A stretch of DNA of 64,000 nucleotides from CBDCFV01 sp965203835 (lineage in GTDB: Bacteria > Chloroflexota > Dehalococcoidia > Lucifugimonadales > UBA3495). The position numbers and the translations under genes are program-made. The notes below the pieces were generated by a model, which made no database searches, was not told where the DNA came from, and saw only the letters and a program-made list of their open reading frames with translations. This document shows, piece by piece, positions 52,042-61,407 of the stretch (positions within the stretch are counted from its first letter, which is position 1; each line of letters starts with the position of its first letter). The stretch covers positions 1,612,001-1,676,000 of the forward strand of contig OZ241919.1 in assembly GCA_965203835.1 (NCBI GenBank). The letters run 5' to 3'.

Positions 52042-54972
52042 TTGGCGCACTATCCAAATAGTCTTTCCGCGCACCCAACCCAGGCTTTCCAAGCGGCCCT
52101 GCTCGTCGCCGTGGTTTTATACCTATCCTCCGGCGTAGTTCCGCATGTCTCCGCTCAGGGCACTCCAATCGACCTGGGGGCGAGCACCCAATATGTCGGC
52201 CCACACCTGTGGGTGATTTTGCAGCGGTACGCCGACGGCGAGACCGTCCCGGACTTTGTGGTAGTGGAGATTGGCTACCGCATCGACCTGGAGGTTGATC
52301 CCCCGTTGGAGGAGTTCATCCATTCCGTCGGCGGCGAGAGAGTCGCCGAATATACATGGCGCATCCCAACGAAGAACGCACTGTCAGTCATCCAGCGTCC
52401 GGACCTGCTGCATATGGCTCAACCACCGGAGGCGACGGAGGGCGAAGCTGAGCCCTACCCTACGATGGACGACACCCTGAACGACATCGTAGCCGCCTAC
52501 ACCGGCGGGGTCACGGAGGAGGATGCGGTCCGGTACGCGTTGTTCGTCCGGGCAGGGAGCGTAGTGTTGGAGATGGAGACCCCCGACGCAGCCACTGTGG
52601 GAAGTATCCGCAAGTGGCTCACCCAGCGGGGCGTATACGTCCCGCCGGAGAGCGATTTCGAGGCCTTCTCGGACGACTTTCTATCCGCGCTGGTCCCTGT
52701 AAGCAGGCTCACAGCCCTCGCCGCGGCGTTCCCGGCCACCTACTTCTCCGTGTCCACTCATGCAGGGCAGGGCCTGCCGCTTGACCGGGCGCAGTGGCCT
52801 GCGGAGACCCTAGAGTTCGAGAAGGAAGTGGTGGCGCAGTTCCTACCCCCGCAGCAAGGCGGGGCTACTCCAGCCCCGACGCCCATGCCCACGGTGACGC
52901 CTATGGTCAAGTATGACAACGACAGCGACGGGCTGATTGAAATCGAGTTCCTGGAGCAGTTGGACGCCATCCGATACGACCTGGACGGCGACGGGGTACC
53001 GGAGGATGCAACCAAGGGTGAATACGCTGCGGCTTATCCCGTGTCCGGTGAGGAAGTAGTCTGCAATAACTGCAACGGCTACGAACTGGCCCGGCAGCTG
53101 GACTTTACCGCCGCCGACAGTTACGCCTCCGGCGAGGTCAGGGAAGAGTGGGCGGAGGGCACAGGATGGCTACCCATCGGTGATGGTTGGCACCCTTTTG
53201 CCGCCACATTCAACGGCAACGGACACGCTGTCAGCAACCTGTATATAACTCGAACCAACGTCGGTACGGTTGATGGATTCGGCCTTTTCGGCACGGTTGG
53301 CGAGTCCGGCGTAGTCCGCGAGACCGGACTGCTGGGCGCCAGCGTAACGGGTGGAGACTTCGTTGGCCTGCTGGCCGGAGCCAATCGAGGCACGGTCAGC
53401 CACAGCTACTCCACCGGCAGCGTCTCCGGCTACGGCTGCATCGGCGGCTTGGTGGGAAGCAATGACTTTGGGTTGATCAGTTCCAGCTATGCCGCCGGGA
53501 TCGTCTCGGGAGGCTTCAAATACCTCGGCGGGCTGGCGGGGTGCAACAACGGCGGCACAATCATCGCCAGCTATGCCACCGGCAACGTGTTCGGCGATAC
53601 CCACGTTGGCGGGCTGGTTGGGGAGAACAGCGGCTCGGTAAACGTCAGCTACGCCTCCGGCACTGTCGGTGGCCAAAAGTATGTGGGCGGCTTGGTTGGG
53701 CATAACGATGACGGCCATATCAGCGCCAGCTACGCTGTTGGCGAAGCTATCGGAAGCCACTATATCGGCGGGTTGGTGGGTGGAAATGGAGGCATAGTTA
53801 TCTACAGCTACGCCGTTGGCAGAGTGTCCGACGACGGCAGCGTCGAGGCGCCGCAGAGATACATCGGGGGACTGGCCGGGTACAACCCCGGCATCATCAA
53901 TTCCAGCTTCTGGGATAAGGAATCGTCCGGCCAACAGGTCGGGATCGGGATCGAGATCGGAGAGGGCCAGTCTTCGAGCGTACTTGGCAAGACCACTGCA
54001 GAGCTTCAATCGCCTGAGGGATACACGGGCCCATACCAGGAGTGGGACGTTTCCTTGGGAATCGATATCTCGAAGAACATTCCACACCACGTTCTCAACG
54101 ACTTTTGGGACTTCGGCACGAGCAGCGAGTATCCGGCCCTGAAGGTTGACTTCGATGGCAACGGGACCGCAACCTGGGAGGAGTTCGGCAACCAGCGGGG
54201 AGACGCGCCCGGTCCGGCGCAGGCTCCGGTGGTGGACAACTGTGGGGAAATTATGACCGCCCCGGTTGTCAGAGGCGTTTGGGACAGCGACTGCGCATCC
54301 AGCCACCGGGCCGGCAGATACGCTCGCTTCTACACCTTCAGCCTAGCCGATCCGTCTGTGGTGATAATCGACCTGGAATCCGACGGCGCCGGTACCTACC
54401 TCTACCTGCTGCAAGGCGCCGGAAGGATGGGGGAGGTCCTTGAATACTACGGCTCCGGTAGAAGAAGCGCCCAGTTAGGGCATACGTTGGAATCCGGGAC
54501 CTATACCGTCGAGGCAGCCACCTACGGTAGCGGGCAGACCGGCAGCTTCACGTTGACCGTCAACGGGTTGGCGACTCCACCGCCACCGCCTCCACCTGGG
54601 ACTGTCCTGTTGTCGACGCCAACGCCTGCCCCTGCGCCAACACATACCCCAGTTCCTATCCCTACGGCGATGCTGCCGCCAACACTGACGCCTACCCTTG
54701 CGCCAACACATACACCGGCGCCTATCCCAACCGCCACATTACCGCCGACACCAACGCTTGCGTCGGTTGAACCCACTAATACCGCCGCGCCGCCGACAAC
54801 CGTAATTCCGGCGCAGGAGCGGATTCCCGCGCCGGAATCAGGGGGCGCGTGCAGTTACCCGGACGAACATATAACGACAGGCGCAGCAGTTATCAGTATG
54901 TTCCTATTGACGGCTCCACTGACCGTGATATGCGGATTGAAGTTCGGCGGCCGGCGACGGCGGGGCCAGTGA
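52042..54972 (+). CDS. GLUG-repeat surface protein with Pro/Thr stalk
   Basis: The 976-residue exported protein has an N-terminal signal segment ALLVAVVLYLSSGVVPHVSA and a domain of about 230 residues. A Pro-rich spacer and an EF-hand-like DNDSDGLIEIEF follow. At least six GLUG repeats (for example GGLVGSNDFGLISSSYAAG) span about 410-640. After a beta domain come Pro/Thr repeats of the APTHTPAPIPTA type (840-930), then a C-terminal hydrophobic anchor ISMFLLTAPLTVICGLKFGG plus RRRRGQ. GLUG repeats occur in secreted peptidases and surface adhesins. The protein is probably anchored outside the cell; ligand unknown. The start is a TTG. Confidence 0.85.
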   Translation: MAHYPNSLSAHPTQAFQAALLVAVVLYLSSGVVPHVSAQGTPIDLGASTQYVGPHLWVILQRYADGETVPDFVVVEIGYRIDLEVDPPLEEFIHSVGGERVAEYTWRIPTKNALSVIQRPDLLHMAQPPEATEGEAEPYPTMDDTLNDIVAAYTGGVTEEDAVRYALFVRAGSVVLEMETPDAATVGSIRKWLTQRGVYVPPESDFEAFSDDFLSALVPVSRLTALAAAFPATYFSVSTHAGQGLPLDRAQWPAETLEFEKEVVAQFLPPQQGGATPAPTPMPTVTPMVKYDNDSDGLIEIEFLEQLDAIRYDLDGDGVPEDATKGEYAAAYPVSGEEVVCNNCNGYELARQLDFTAADSYASGEVREEWAEGTGWLPIGDGWHPFAATFNGNGHAVSNLYITRTNVGTVDGFGLFGTVGESGVVRETGLLGASVTGGDFVGLLAGANRGTVSHSYSTGSVSGYGCIGGLVGSNDFGLISSSYAAGIVSGGFKYLGGLAGCNNGGTIIASYATGNVFGDTHVGGLVGENSGSVNVSYASGTVGGQKYVGGLVGHNDDGHISASYAVGEAIGSHYIGGLVGGNGGIVIYSYAVGRVSDDGSVEAPQRYIGGLAGYNPGIINSSFWDKESSGQQVGIGIEIGEGQSSSVLGKTTAELQSPEGYTGPYQEWDVSLGIDISKNIPHHVLNDFWDFGTSSEYPALKVDFDGNGTATWEEFGNQRGDAPGPAQAPVVDNCGEIMTAPVVRGVWDSDCASSHRAGRYARFYTFSLADPSVVIIDLESDGAGTYLYLLQGAGRMGEVLEYYGSGRRSAQLGHTLESGTYTVEAATYGSGQTGSFTLTVNGLATPPPPPPPGTVLLSTPTPAPAPTHTPVPIPTAMLPPTLTPTLAPTHTPAPIPTATLPPTPTLASVEPTNTAAPPTTVIPAQERIPAPESGGACSYPDEHITTGAAVISMFLLTAPLTVICGLKFGGRRRRGQ

Positions 54973-55034
54973 CTGGCCCCAATCCGATTCTGCCCCGCTC
55001 TCTCAATCACGCTTCATTCAATCGTCGATTCGCC

Positions 55035-56213
55035 CTAGTTCCCGGACTTCTCGAACGCGGGAATGACCTCTTTACCGAACAGTTCGATGGACTCCATTAC
55101 TTTCTCATGGGGGATGGTCTCGGTCTGCATGATGAGCATGCACTGGTCGACGCCGATGTCCTCGTACATCTGCACGGTCTTGATGCAACTTTCGGGGTTG
55201 CCGGCAATGATGACGCCCCGGTCAGAGAGAGTGTTGGCGTCCAGTTGGGCTATCGCGGCGCGGGCGGCGCCGGGACCCGCATCCAATGAAATACCGGCCT
55301 CGGCAGCTTGAGCTTGGTGGGCCTCGTCAGACTGGCGCAGCCACCGCCCGAAATCGGCCTGCAAGTGGTCGGGAATACCGCCCCAAGCCTCCAACAACTC
55401 CTCGTAAGCGCCGATGCGGCCTTGGATGTAGGGCTTGTCGGGGCCGAAGAAGGTCTTCATGGACTCAGCGGCCAACTCCTTGGCTTCCTGGTCGTCCTTC
55501 CCGCAGAAGGAGTGGACGTTGTTGCCCCAGAAGTCGTTGACGAAAGCGCCCACCGGGTCGGCATCCTTGATGGCGTCCCGGTACACCTTGACGTGTTCCG
55601 CCAGGACGTCCACGGCGTAGGAGGCGGAAGACAGCACACCGATGCCTTTCTGGGCCGCCAGCCGGAAGCTCTCCGTCTGGGTGCAGGCCAGGTACATCCG
55701 CGGGTGGGGTTTCTGGTACATCCTGGGCAACACGCGGCGCGTCGGAACGTTCCAGAAATGTCCTTCCCAGGAAAACTCATCGGCTTGCCAGATTTGCGGC
55801 AGCATTCTAATGGCTTCGTCCCACCGGTCCCGGGTCTCCCTCGGGTCAATACCCTGGCCCAACTGCTCGTAGGCGTTGGACCGGCCGGTGCCGAACTCCA
55901 CGCGGCCGTCAGTCAACTGGTCCACCATGGCCGCCCGCTCCGCTATCCGCACGGGGTGATGGTTGGGGAGGATAGATACGCCGAAACCGATGCGGATGTT
56001 CTTGGTACGCTGGCTCAAAGCGCCGAACAGCACTTCGGGGCAGGGGGATCCTGAGAAACCCATCAGGAAGTGGTGCTCCACGAACCACAGGTTGTGGAAC
56101 CCTACCTTGTCAGCCAGTTCGCACTGGTCCAGGGTCTCCTTGTACAGGGTGTTCCAGTCCACGTCGTTCCCTTCGAAGGGTCGTTGAGCCTCGTATAGCA
56201 GTCCAAACTTCAT
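55035..56213 (-). CDS. LLM class flavin-dependent oxidoreductase
   Basis: The 392-residue luciferase-like protein begins MKFGLLYEAQRPFEG, then KVGFHNLWFVEHHFLMGFSG, NIRIGFGVSILPNHHPVRIA and the GRVEFGTGRSNAYEQLGQG loop. It ends with IPHEKVMESIELFGKEVIP. It resembles the enzyme at 31916 in length and motif order. Substrate unknown. Confidence 0.91.
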   Translation of the reverse strand: MKFGLLYEAQRPFEGNDVDWNTLYKETLDQCELADKVGFHNLWFVEHHFLMGFSGSPCPEVLFGALSQRTKNIRIGFGVSILPNHHPVRIAERAAMVDQLTDGRVEFGTGRSNAYEQLGQGIDPRETRDRWDEAIRMLPQIWQADEFSWEGHFWNVPTRRVLPRMYQKPHPRMYLACTQTESFRLAAQKGIGVLSSASYAVDVLAEHVKVYRDAIKDADPVGAFVNDFWGNNVHSFCGKDDQEAKELAAESMKTFFGPDKPYIQGRIGAYEELLEAWGGIPDHLQADFGRWLRQSDEAHQAQAAEAGISLDAGPGAARAAIAQLDANTLSDRGVIIAGNPESCIKTVQMYEDIGVDQCMLIMQTETIPHEKVMESIELFGKEVIPAFEKSGN

Positions 56214-56537
56214 ATCGTCTCTCCGGCGTCAGAATAAGACAAACGGGGCGTTGCTACGGGGGTTCGGGTTCGTGCCGCCTTGACGAAGCACAAGGATGTT
56301 CAATTGGCGGCTGAAGCTAGGCGTAGTATAACTTACATGTCCAGCGTCCGAAACAACGGTTGGACGGTTGACTGGCCAAGGCGCAAGCCGTGATACTGGC
56401 GGTGGGCAAACCCTTCTGTCATTCTCGCGTAGGCGGGAATCCACTTGGGGCAGGCCTTGGAAGCGTTGAGCCCTCGTCAATCAGAAAACAGGGAGCGCAA
56501 GCCAAAGAAACCCGATTAGCCCAACAAGGAGACGAAA
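56214..56537. other. Divergent intergenic region with one palindromic repeat
   Basis: This 324-base gap lies between two LLM oxidoreductase genes pointing away from each other, so it should contain both promoters. One copy of the dispersed repeat is present; no gene was seen. Confidence 0.6.
56417..56442. repeat. Dispersed palindromic repeat
   Basis: TGTCATTCTCGCG TAG GCGGGAATCC is a copy with one mismatch in the left arm. Confidence 0.75.
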
Positions 56538-57404
56538 ATGAGACTAGGAGCAATATTCCCCCAGACCGAGATTGGGGCGGACCCGGTGGGGGTCCGGGAC
56601 TTTGTACAAGCGGCCGAGGCGATGGGCTACCAGCACTTGTTGGTGTTCGACCATGTGCTGGGCGCCGACCCCAGCCATCACGCACCTTGGGACCGTCCCT
56701 ACAGCCAGCACGACATGTTCCACGAGCCGTTCGTGCTGTTCGGCTACCTAGCCGCGCTCACGGAAACCATCGAAATGACAACCGGCGTGTTGATCCTGGG
56801 CCAGCGGCAAACGGCGCTGGTGGCCAAACAGGCAGCCGAGGTGGACGTTCTCACGGGCGGCCGGTTGCGATTGGGCATTGGCGTCGGCTGGAACCACGTG
56901 GAGTACGAAGCCCTGGGTGAAAGCTTCCGCAACCGCGGCCGGCGCAGCGAGGAGCAGATAGAATTGATGCGGGCCCTGTGGACCCAGGAGGTCATCGACT
57001 ACCAGGGCCGTTACCACCGGGTGACGCACGCCGGGATAAACCCCCTGCCGGTGCAGAGGCCCATTCCCGTCTGGTTCGGCGGCGGCGCGCCCCAGGTAGT
57101 GAAACGCATCGGGAGGATGGGCGACGGCTGGTTCCCCCAGTTCCAGCCCGACAGCGAAGGGGCCGAGCGCATCGCCGAGATGCGGCAGTACGCCACGGAG
57201 GCGGGGCGCGACCCGATGAGCATCGGCATAGAGGGACGTCTCAATACCGCCGACGGCGACCCCGACTTGTGGAACAAGGGCGCCACCGCATGGGAAGAGG
57301 TCGGCGCGACCCACCTGTCGATAAACACCATGCGGGCCGGGTTGAAGGGGCCGGACCAGCACATAGAGGCCATACGCCAGTTCAAAGAGGCGGTTTCCGG
57401 ATAA
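56538..57404 (+). CDS. F420-type LLM flavin-dependent oxidoreductase
   Basis: The 288-residue protein begins MRLGAIFPQTEIGADPVGV, then VLILGQRQTALVAKQAAEVD and the GIGVGWNHVEYEALG loop, with NRGRRSEEQIELMRALW. It is clearly paralogous to 38850. AGGAG lies six bases before the ATG. Predicted to use F420 or FMN; substrate unknown. Confidence 0.92.
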   Translation: MRLGAIFPQTEIGADPVGVRDFVQAAEAMGYQHLLVFDHVLGADPSHHAPWDRPYSQHDMFHEPFVLFGYLAALTETIEMTTGVLILGQRQTALVAKQAAEVDVLTGGRLRLGIGVGWNHVEYEALGESFRNRGRRSEEQIELMRALWTQEVIDYQGRYHRVTHAGINPLPVQRPIPVWFGGGAPQVVKRIGRMGDGWFPQFQPDSEGAERIAEMRQYATEAGRDPMSIGIEGRLNTADGDPDLWNKGATAWEEVGATHLSINTMRAGLKGPDQHIEAIRQFKEAVSG

Positions 57405-57458
57405 CTGCCCCTGCCTCAACCCGTAACCGGGAGAAGGCGAAGGTCAAGAGCCAGTATC

Positions 57459-57965
57459 TCATGGATTAACGGGCGGTATCCGAAAGATGGTTGTTCCGTC
57501 AGCATCGTGAGTGTGCGATGCCAAGGCTTCAGCCAATCGCCGGATTTCCGCCCGTGTCGCATCCTGCTCAGTCCGTATAATTTCCTCCAGCCGGTCGAAG
57601 CGCCTCTCCGTCTCCGTTGCCGCAGCCGCAAAGCGTCTATCCATGTCCGCTGCCACCGCTTCAAAGCGCCTATCCATCTCCGTTGCAGCCGCTTCAAAGC
57701 GCCTATCCATCTCCGTTGCAGCCGCTTCAAAGCGCCTATCCATCTCCGTTGCAGCCGCTTCAAAACGCCTATCCATGTCCGCCGCAACGGCTGCCAACGC
57801 CTTTTCCGTATCCGTGGCAAATTTTGCCATTGTCTTTTCCAGGTCCTCGCTGCCCTTTTCCAGCCTCCCAAGCCGGTATATGACAGTGCCGCCGACGGTT
57901 AGAAAGACAACCGTAGCGGCAATCAACGCCGCAATGATTGTTGCGGTTGGGCCGTCAATCGCCAT
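57459..57965 (-). CDS. Membrane-anchored hendecad-repeat coiled-coil protein
   Basis: The 168-residue protein has an N-terminal membrane segment IIAALIAATVVFLTVGGTVI. It is followed by a long helix with at least five copies of an 11-residue repeat of the form (A/T)xMDRRFxAxA. The repeats are almost identical at the DNA level (33-base units), with three copies EMDRRFEAA in a row. Such hendecads form long parallel coiled coils. Function unknown; a structural or scaffold role is likely. Confidence 0.8.
   Translation of the reverse strand: MAIDGPTATIIAALIAATVVFLTVGGTVIYRLGRLEKGSEDLEKTMAKFATDTEKALAAVAADMDRRFEAAATEMDRRFEAAATEMDRRFEAAATEMDRRFEAVAADMDRRFAAAATETERRFDRLEEIIRTEQDATRAEIRRLAEALASHTHDADGTTIFRIPPVNP
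57625..57790. repeat. Tandem 33-base repeats inside the coiled-coil gene
   Basis: The unit CGCCTATCCATCTCCGTTGC followed by AGCCGCTTCAAAG (33 bases) is repeated about five times with few differences. It encodes the 11-residue coiled-coil unit. Near-identity suggests recent slippage expansion. Confidence 0.85.
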
Positions 57966-57998
57966 TGTTAACCTCAGTAGACCATAGCAATAGAAACG

Positions 57999-59195
57999 TT
58001 AGTCTCGAAACAACCGGGCTACCCGGTCGAGAATCCGGTGGCCCACCTCGTACTTGGTCAAGACCGGGAGTTCCTCCACTTGGAGGTCCCGGTCTATCAA
58101 CGTGACCCGGTTGGTGTCTACGCCAAACCCGCTGTCAGGGTCGGTCACGTCGTTGGCGACTATCAAGTCCAGGTTTTTGCTCTGCACCTTGGTCTTGGCA
58201 TTGTTCATCAAGTCCTGGGTTTCAGCGGAGAACCCCACCTTGACGAAGTTGCCGGAAACTGTGGCGAGGATGTCGGTGGTCTTGGCCAGCGGGATGTTCA
58301 ACTCGTCGTTGGCTTTCTTGATTTTCTGCTCGGCGGCAGATATGGGGCGGTAATCAGCCACCGCCGCCGCCATTATCAAAGCGTCGGCCTGCTGTGTCTG
58401 TTGCAATACCGCGTCGCACATCTGCTGGGCGGTGTTGACCCGCACCATGTCCACCAAGGGAGGGTTTGGCAGGCTGGTGGGAGCCGTCACCAGCACCACC
58501 CTGGCGCCCCGGTCGCGGGCCGCCTCGGCCAGCGCGTAGCCCATCTTGCCGGAGGAATGGTTGGTGATAACCCGCACCGGGTCTATGGGCTCCATCGTCC
58601 CTCCGGCGCTCACCACGATGGTGCGCCCGGCCAGATCGCCGTCCTTGCCCATGGCGTAGGCGATGTAGCCCAGCAACTCGGGCGTCTCCAGCAAACGCCC
58701 CACCCCGGTCAACCCGGAGGCCAACCGCCCGGAAGCCGGACCGGCGATAACCACACCGCGCTCCCGCAGCTTGGCCAGGTTCTCCTGGGTGGCGGGGTGA
58801 TGGAACATGTTGCCGTCCATGGCCGGCGCCACCATGAGCGGCGCCGAAGCGGCGATGACAGTGGTGGTCAGGGCGTCGTCGGCCAGCCCTGCCGCCAACT
58901 TGGCGATGCAGTGGGCAGTGGCCGGAGCGATGACGATTACGTCGGCCTGCTTGGCCAAGGCCACGTGTTCCACGCTGTAATGGGAGTCAGGATCGAAAGT
59001 GTCGGTGACCACCTCGCGGTGGGTGATGCTGCGGAAAGCCAGGGGAGTAACGAACTGGGTAGCACCGTAGCTCATTACGGTATCCACGAGCGCACCCGCC
59101 TGCACCATCTTGCTGGCCAAGTCGAGGGCCTTGTAGCAGGCTATGCTGCCGGTCACTCCAAGGACGATATGCTTGTTTTCCAACGGTCCGGGCAT
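57999..59195 (-). CDS. coaBC: Bifunctional phosphopantothenoylcysteine decarboxylase / phosphopantothenate-cysteine ligase
   Basis: This enzyme performs two steps of coenzyme A synthesis. The 398-residue protein has an N-terminal FMN-dependent decarboxylase (GVTGSIACYKALDL, the YSVEHVALAKQAD histidine and APAMDGNMF) and a C-terminal CoaB ligase domain (VVSAGGTMEPIDPVRVITN, AAAVADYRP and KIKK). The PAMN motif of the decarboxylase reads PAMD, a variant known from other bacteria. It lies 12 bases downstream of coaX, so the two form an operon. Confidence 0.95.
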   Translation of the reverse strand: MPGPLENKHIVLGVTGSIACYKALDLASKMVQAGALVDTVMSYGATQFVTPLAFRSITHREVVTDTFDPDSHYSVEHVALAKQADVIVIAPATAHCIAKLAAGLADDALTTTVIAASAPLMVAPAMDGNMFHHPATQENLAKLRERGVVIAGPASGRLASGLTGVGRLLETPELLGYIAYAMGKDGDLAGRTIVVSAGGTMEPIDPVRVITNHSSGKMGYALAEAARDRGARVVLVTAPTSLPNPPLVDMVRVNTAQQMCDAVLQQTQQADALIMAAAVADYRPISAAEQKIKKANDELNIPLAKTTDILATVSGNFVKVGFSAETQDLMNNAKTKVQSKNLDLIVANDVTDPDSGFGVDTNRVTLIDRDLQVEELPVLTKYEVGHRILDRVARLFRD

Positions 59196-59207
59196 TGCTT
59201 ACCTGCT

Positions 59208-60008
59208 CTACTGGCTTGGATTCGACTGGGAACCGTCGGGCCGCGGTTGGTTCAGACCATGGATCAACCGCAGTCCAATCAGGGTCAGGTCTTGGTTTAT
59301 GGCGTCGAACACCTTGGTTTCCTGGGCAATTACATTTATGAGGCCGCCGGTGCCAATCACCTTGGCGTCCTGCCCCAGTTCGTCCTTGAACCTTTGGACC
59401 ATCCCGGTCACCAAGCCGGCGTAGCCCAGCACCAGTCCCGATTGTAACGCCCTGGTGGTGTTCTGACCAATGGCGGTCTGCGGTGCGACCAACTCAACCC
59501 GGCGGAGTTGTGAGGTGTTGAGAAACAAAGCCTCGGCCGCCAAGCTGATGCCGGGGGCAATGGCCCCGCCCAGATATTCGCCGGCCCGGTTGACCGCGTC
59601 GAACACCGTGGCCGTCCCGGTGTCCACCACGATGATCGGGGTGCCGTACAGGTCTATGGCCGCCACCGCATCCACGATACGGTCGGCCCCAACGTCCCGG
59701 GGACTGTCATAGAGTATTTTCAGCCCGGTGCGCGTCCCGACGGACACCGTGACCGGTTTGACGTTGAAGGAGTTGCGGCAGACCTCGTCCAGCACCACCG
59801 TCAGGGGCGGCACCACGCTGCAAATGCAGGCGGCGTCAATATCCGCCGGTTCAACCCCCCTCAGCCGCAACAGGTTTATCAGCAACAGGCCGTACTCGTC
59901 GGCCAACCGGCGCGTGTCGGTAGCCACCCTCAGAGTGGTGGTCAGGCGGTCGCCGTCGAACACGCCGAGGGTTATGGCCGTGTTTCCTATGTCAATGGTC
60001 AGCAGCAA
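59208..60008 (-). CDS. coaX: Type III pantothenate kinase
   Basis: CoaX phosphorylates pantothenate in CoA synthesis. The 266-residue protein has the ASKHA-fold phosphate motifs DIGNTAITLGVFDG, GADRIVDAVAA and VVDTGTATVFDAV, then GGAIAPGISLAAEALF. Pairing with coaBC in one operon reinforces the assignment. The C-terminal ~15 residues are a low-complexity tail (PRPDGSQSNPSQ). Confidence 0.96.
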   Translation of the reverse strand: MLLTIDIGNTAITLGVFDGDRLTTTLRVATDTRRLADEYGLLLINLLRLRGVEPADIDAACICSVVPPLTVVLDEVCRNSFNVKPVTVSVGTRTGLKILYDSPRDVGADRIVDAVAAIDLYGTPIIVVDTGTATVFDAVNRAGEYLGGAIAPGISLAAEALFLNTSQLRRVELVAPQTAIGQNTTRALQSGLVLGYAGLVTGMVQRFKDELGQDAKVIGTGGLINVIAQETKVFDAINQDLTLIGLRLIHGLNQPRPDGSQSNPSQ

Positions 60009-60091
60009 CGTTCAATCACTTCCGGAGGAATCATAACACAACCATATACAGGCACTGTTACTCAGTCAACGGAGCCGATGTTCTGGGAATT

Positions 60092-60123
60092 GAAAAGGCC
60101 AGCGTCATTGAAGACGCTGGCCT
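60092..60123 (-). terminator. Rho-independent terminator after the NHL gene
   Basis: An 11-base-pair stem AGGCCAGCGTC / GACGCTGGCCT with a six-base loop is followed on the minus strand by TTTTC. It lies 28 bases beyond the NHL-repeat gene stop and separates it from coaX. Confidence 0.75.
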
Positions 60124-60150
60124 CGATAGCCTTGGTGATGCCAGTAGATG

Positions 60151-61200
60151 TTACAGGTTGAACTGCGGGTCCTGGTACTCGTTGTCCTTGATGTAGACCT
60201 GCAGCCGCCCGCGCTGGGTGTCGCAGACGATGAGACGGTTGGTCTCCTGATCGAAGGCGCAGTCCACCGGCATTCGGAAATTCCGCTGTTGATCTTCCAG
60301 GTCATAAACTTGACGGCGGCGCCTGGCCATGTCGGGGTTGGCGTCCAGCGACAGTTGACCCCAAGGAGACATCTCGACCGCGTCACCGGTGAGGTAGGTC
60401 AACGGCTTGGCATCGGAGTTGTAGATGACGACCCGTTCGTTCATCCAGTCAACGATGTAGACATCGCCGTCACCGTCCACCGCCACCCCGGTGGGGTGCT
60501 GCAAAGCTCCCGGGCCGGTCCCACCACGGCCAAAGGTGGCCAGCAACGTGCCATCGGGGCTGTACTTCTGCACCCGGTGGTTGTTCCAGTCGGCAACATA
60601 GACATCGCCATTGTTGTCGACGGTGATTCCCCAAGGCATGTCCAGTTGGCCTTCACCGTCGCCCTTGGAGCCGAAGCCGCTGATGTACTGGCCTTCCTTG
60701 GTGAACTTCTGTACGCGGCTGTTGAGGCTGTTGACGACGAACACATTCCCGTCGCCGTCTACAGCGACGCCCGACGGCCCGTTGAGCTGCCCTTCACCGT
60801 CTCCGGCCTCTCCCCATACGCGAAAGAGGTTGCCTTCCGTGTCGTACACGGTAATCCGGTTCAGCCACTCGTCCGCGGCGTAAATGTTCTCATCCGCGTC
60901 GATGGCGATGCCGGTGAGAAAGACGAACTGGTTGTTGTCGCCGGCGTCGCCGTCCTCCGCACCGCCGCCGTAAGCGGGCCCGATGCGGCCGAACTCGTTG
61001 ATGAACTCGTGATTAAGGGTTACTTTGCTGATACGCTGGTTGGGGTTGTTGTCGGTGCCCCGGTTGGCGACGTAGATCACGCCGTCTTTGCCCGCGGCAA
61101 TACCGACGGGTTGAGAGAAACCGGAGCCCGCCGCTGCATTCCGGCCAACGTTGTGGCTGTAAATCCAAGCGCGCCCTCCGGCTACTGTTTCTAGCGCCAT
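60151..61200 (-). CDS. NHL-repeat beta-propeller protein
   Basis: The 349-residue protein consists mainly of NHL repeats: SQPVGIAAGKDGVIYVANR, LTGIAIDADENIYAADEW, LNGPSGVAVDGDGNVFVV, then MPWGITVDNNGDVYVADW and HPTGVAVDGDGDVYIVDW. Each is followed by an N-R-V-Q-K-F/Y-type end. The last section (from about 285) departs from the repeat. AGGAGG lies eight bases before the ATG. No signal peptide. It probably binds a protein or ligand rather than being an enzyme. Confidence 0.88.
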   Translation of the reverse strand: MALETVAGGRAWIYSHNVGRNAAAGSGFSQPVGIAAGKDGVIYVANRGTDNNPNQRISKVTLNHEFINEFGRIGPAYGGGAEDGDAGDNNQFVFLTGIAIDADENIYAADEWLNRITVYDTEGNLFRVWGEAGDGEGQLNGPSGVAVDGDGNVFVVNSLNSRVQKFTKEGQYISGFGSKGDGEGQLDMPWGITVDNNGDVYVADWNNHRVQKYSPDGTLLATFGRGGTGPGALQHPTGVAVDGDGDVYIVDWMNERVVIYNSDAKPLTYLTGDAVEMSPWGQLSLDANPDMARRRRQVYDLEDQQRNFRMPVDCAFDQETNRLIVCDTQRGRLQVYIKDNEYQDPQFNL

Positions 61201-61407
61201 ATTGTGCCCTCCTGTTCAAGCTCCGGACCGGCAGATTGGCCTCTACAGGCGTTGATTCCGGCCCCGTAGCAAGGAATGGGTTATACCTCTGTTCTGAATT
61301 ATACAGGCCGGAGGGTTTGTCCTTGCCTGAAGGTCCCTCCGGCCCAAAGGTCCAGATATTCCGTATTGGCCCCGATGGACTCGGGGCCGCCGGGCCGTTG
61401 GTACGCC

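Noticed and set aside
53170..54306. 378-residue minus-strand frame inside the GLUG protein gene
   Set aside because: It is antisense to the repeat region; its apparent regularity only mirrors the GLUG repeats.
57625..57790. 33-base repeats as a CRISPR array
   Set aside because: The units are directly abutting with no spacers and encode an in-frame coiled coil.
58038..59447. 469-residue open frame on the plus strand across coaBC and coaX
   Set aside because: It lies antisense to two clear CoA-synthesis genes and has Gly/His/Arg-rich composition typical of a shadow frame in GC-rich DNA.
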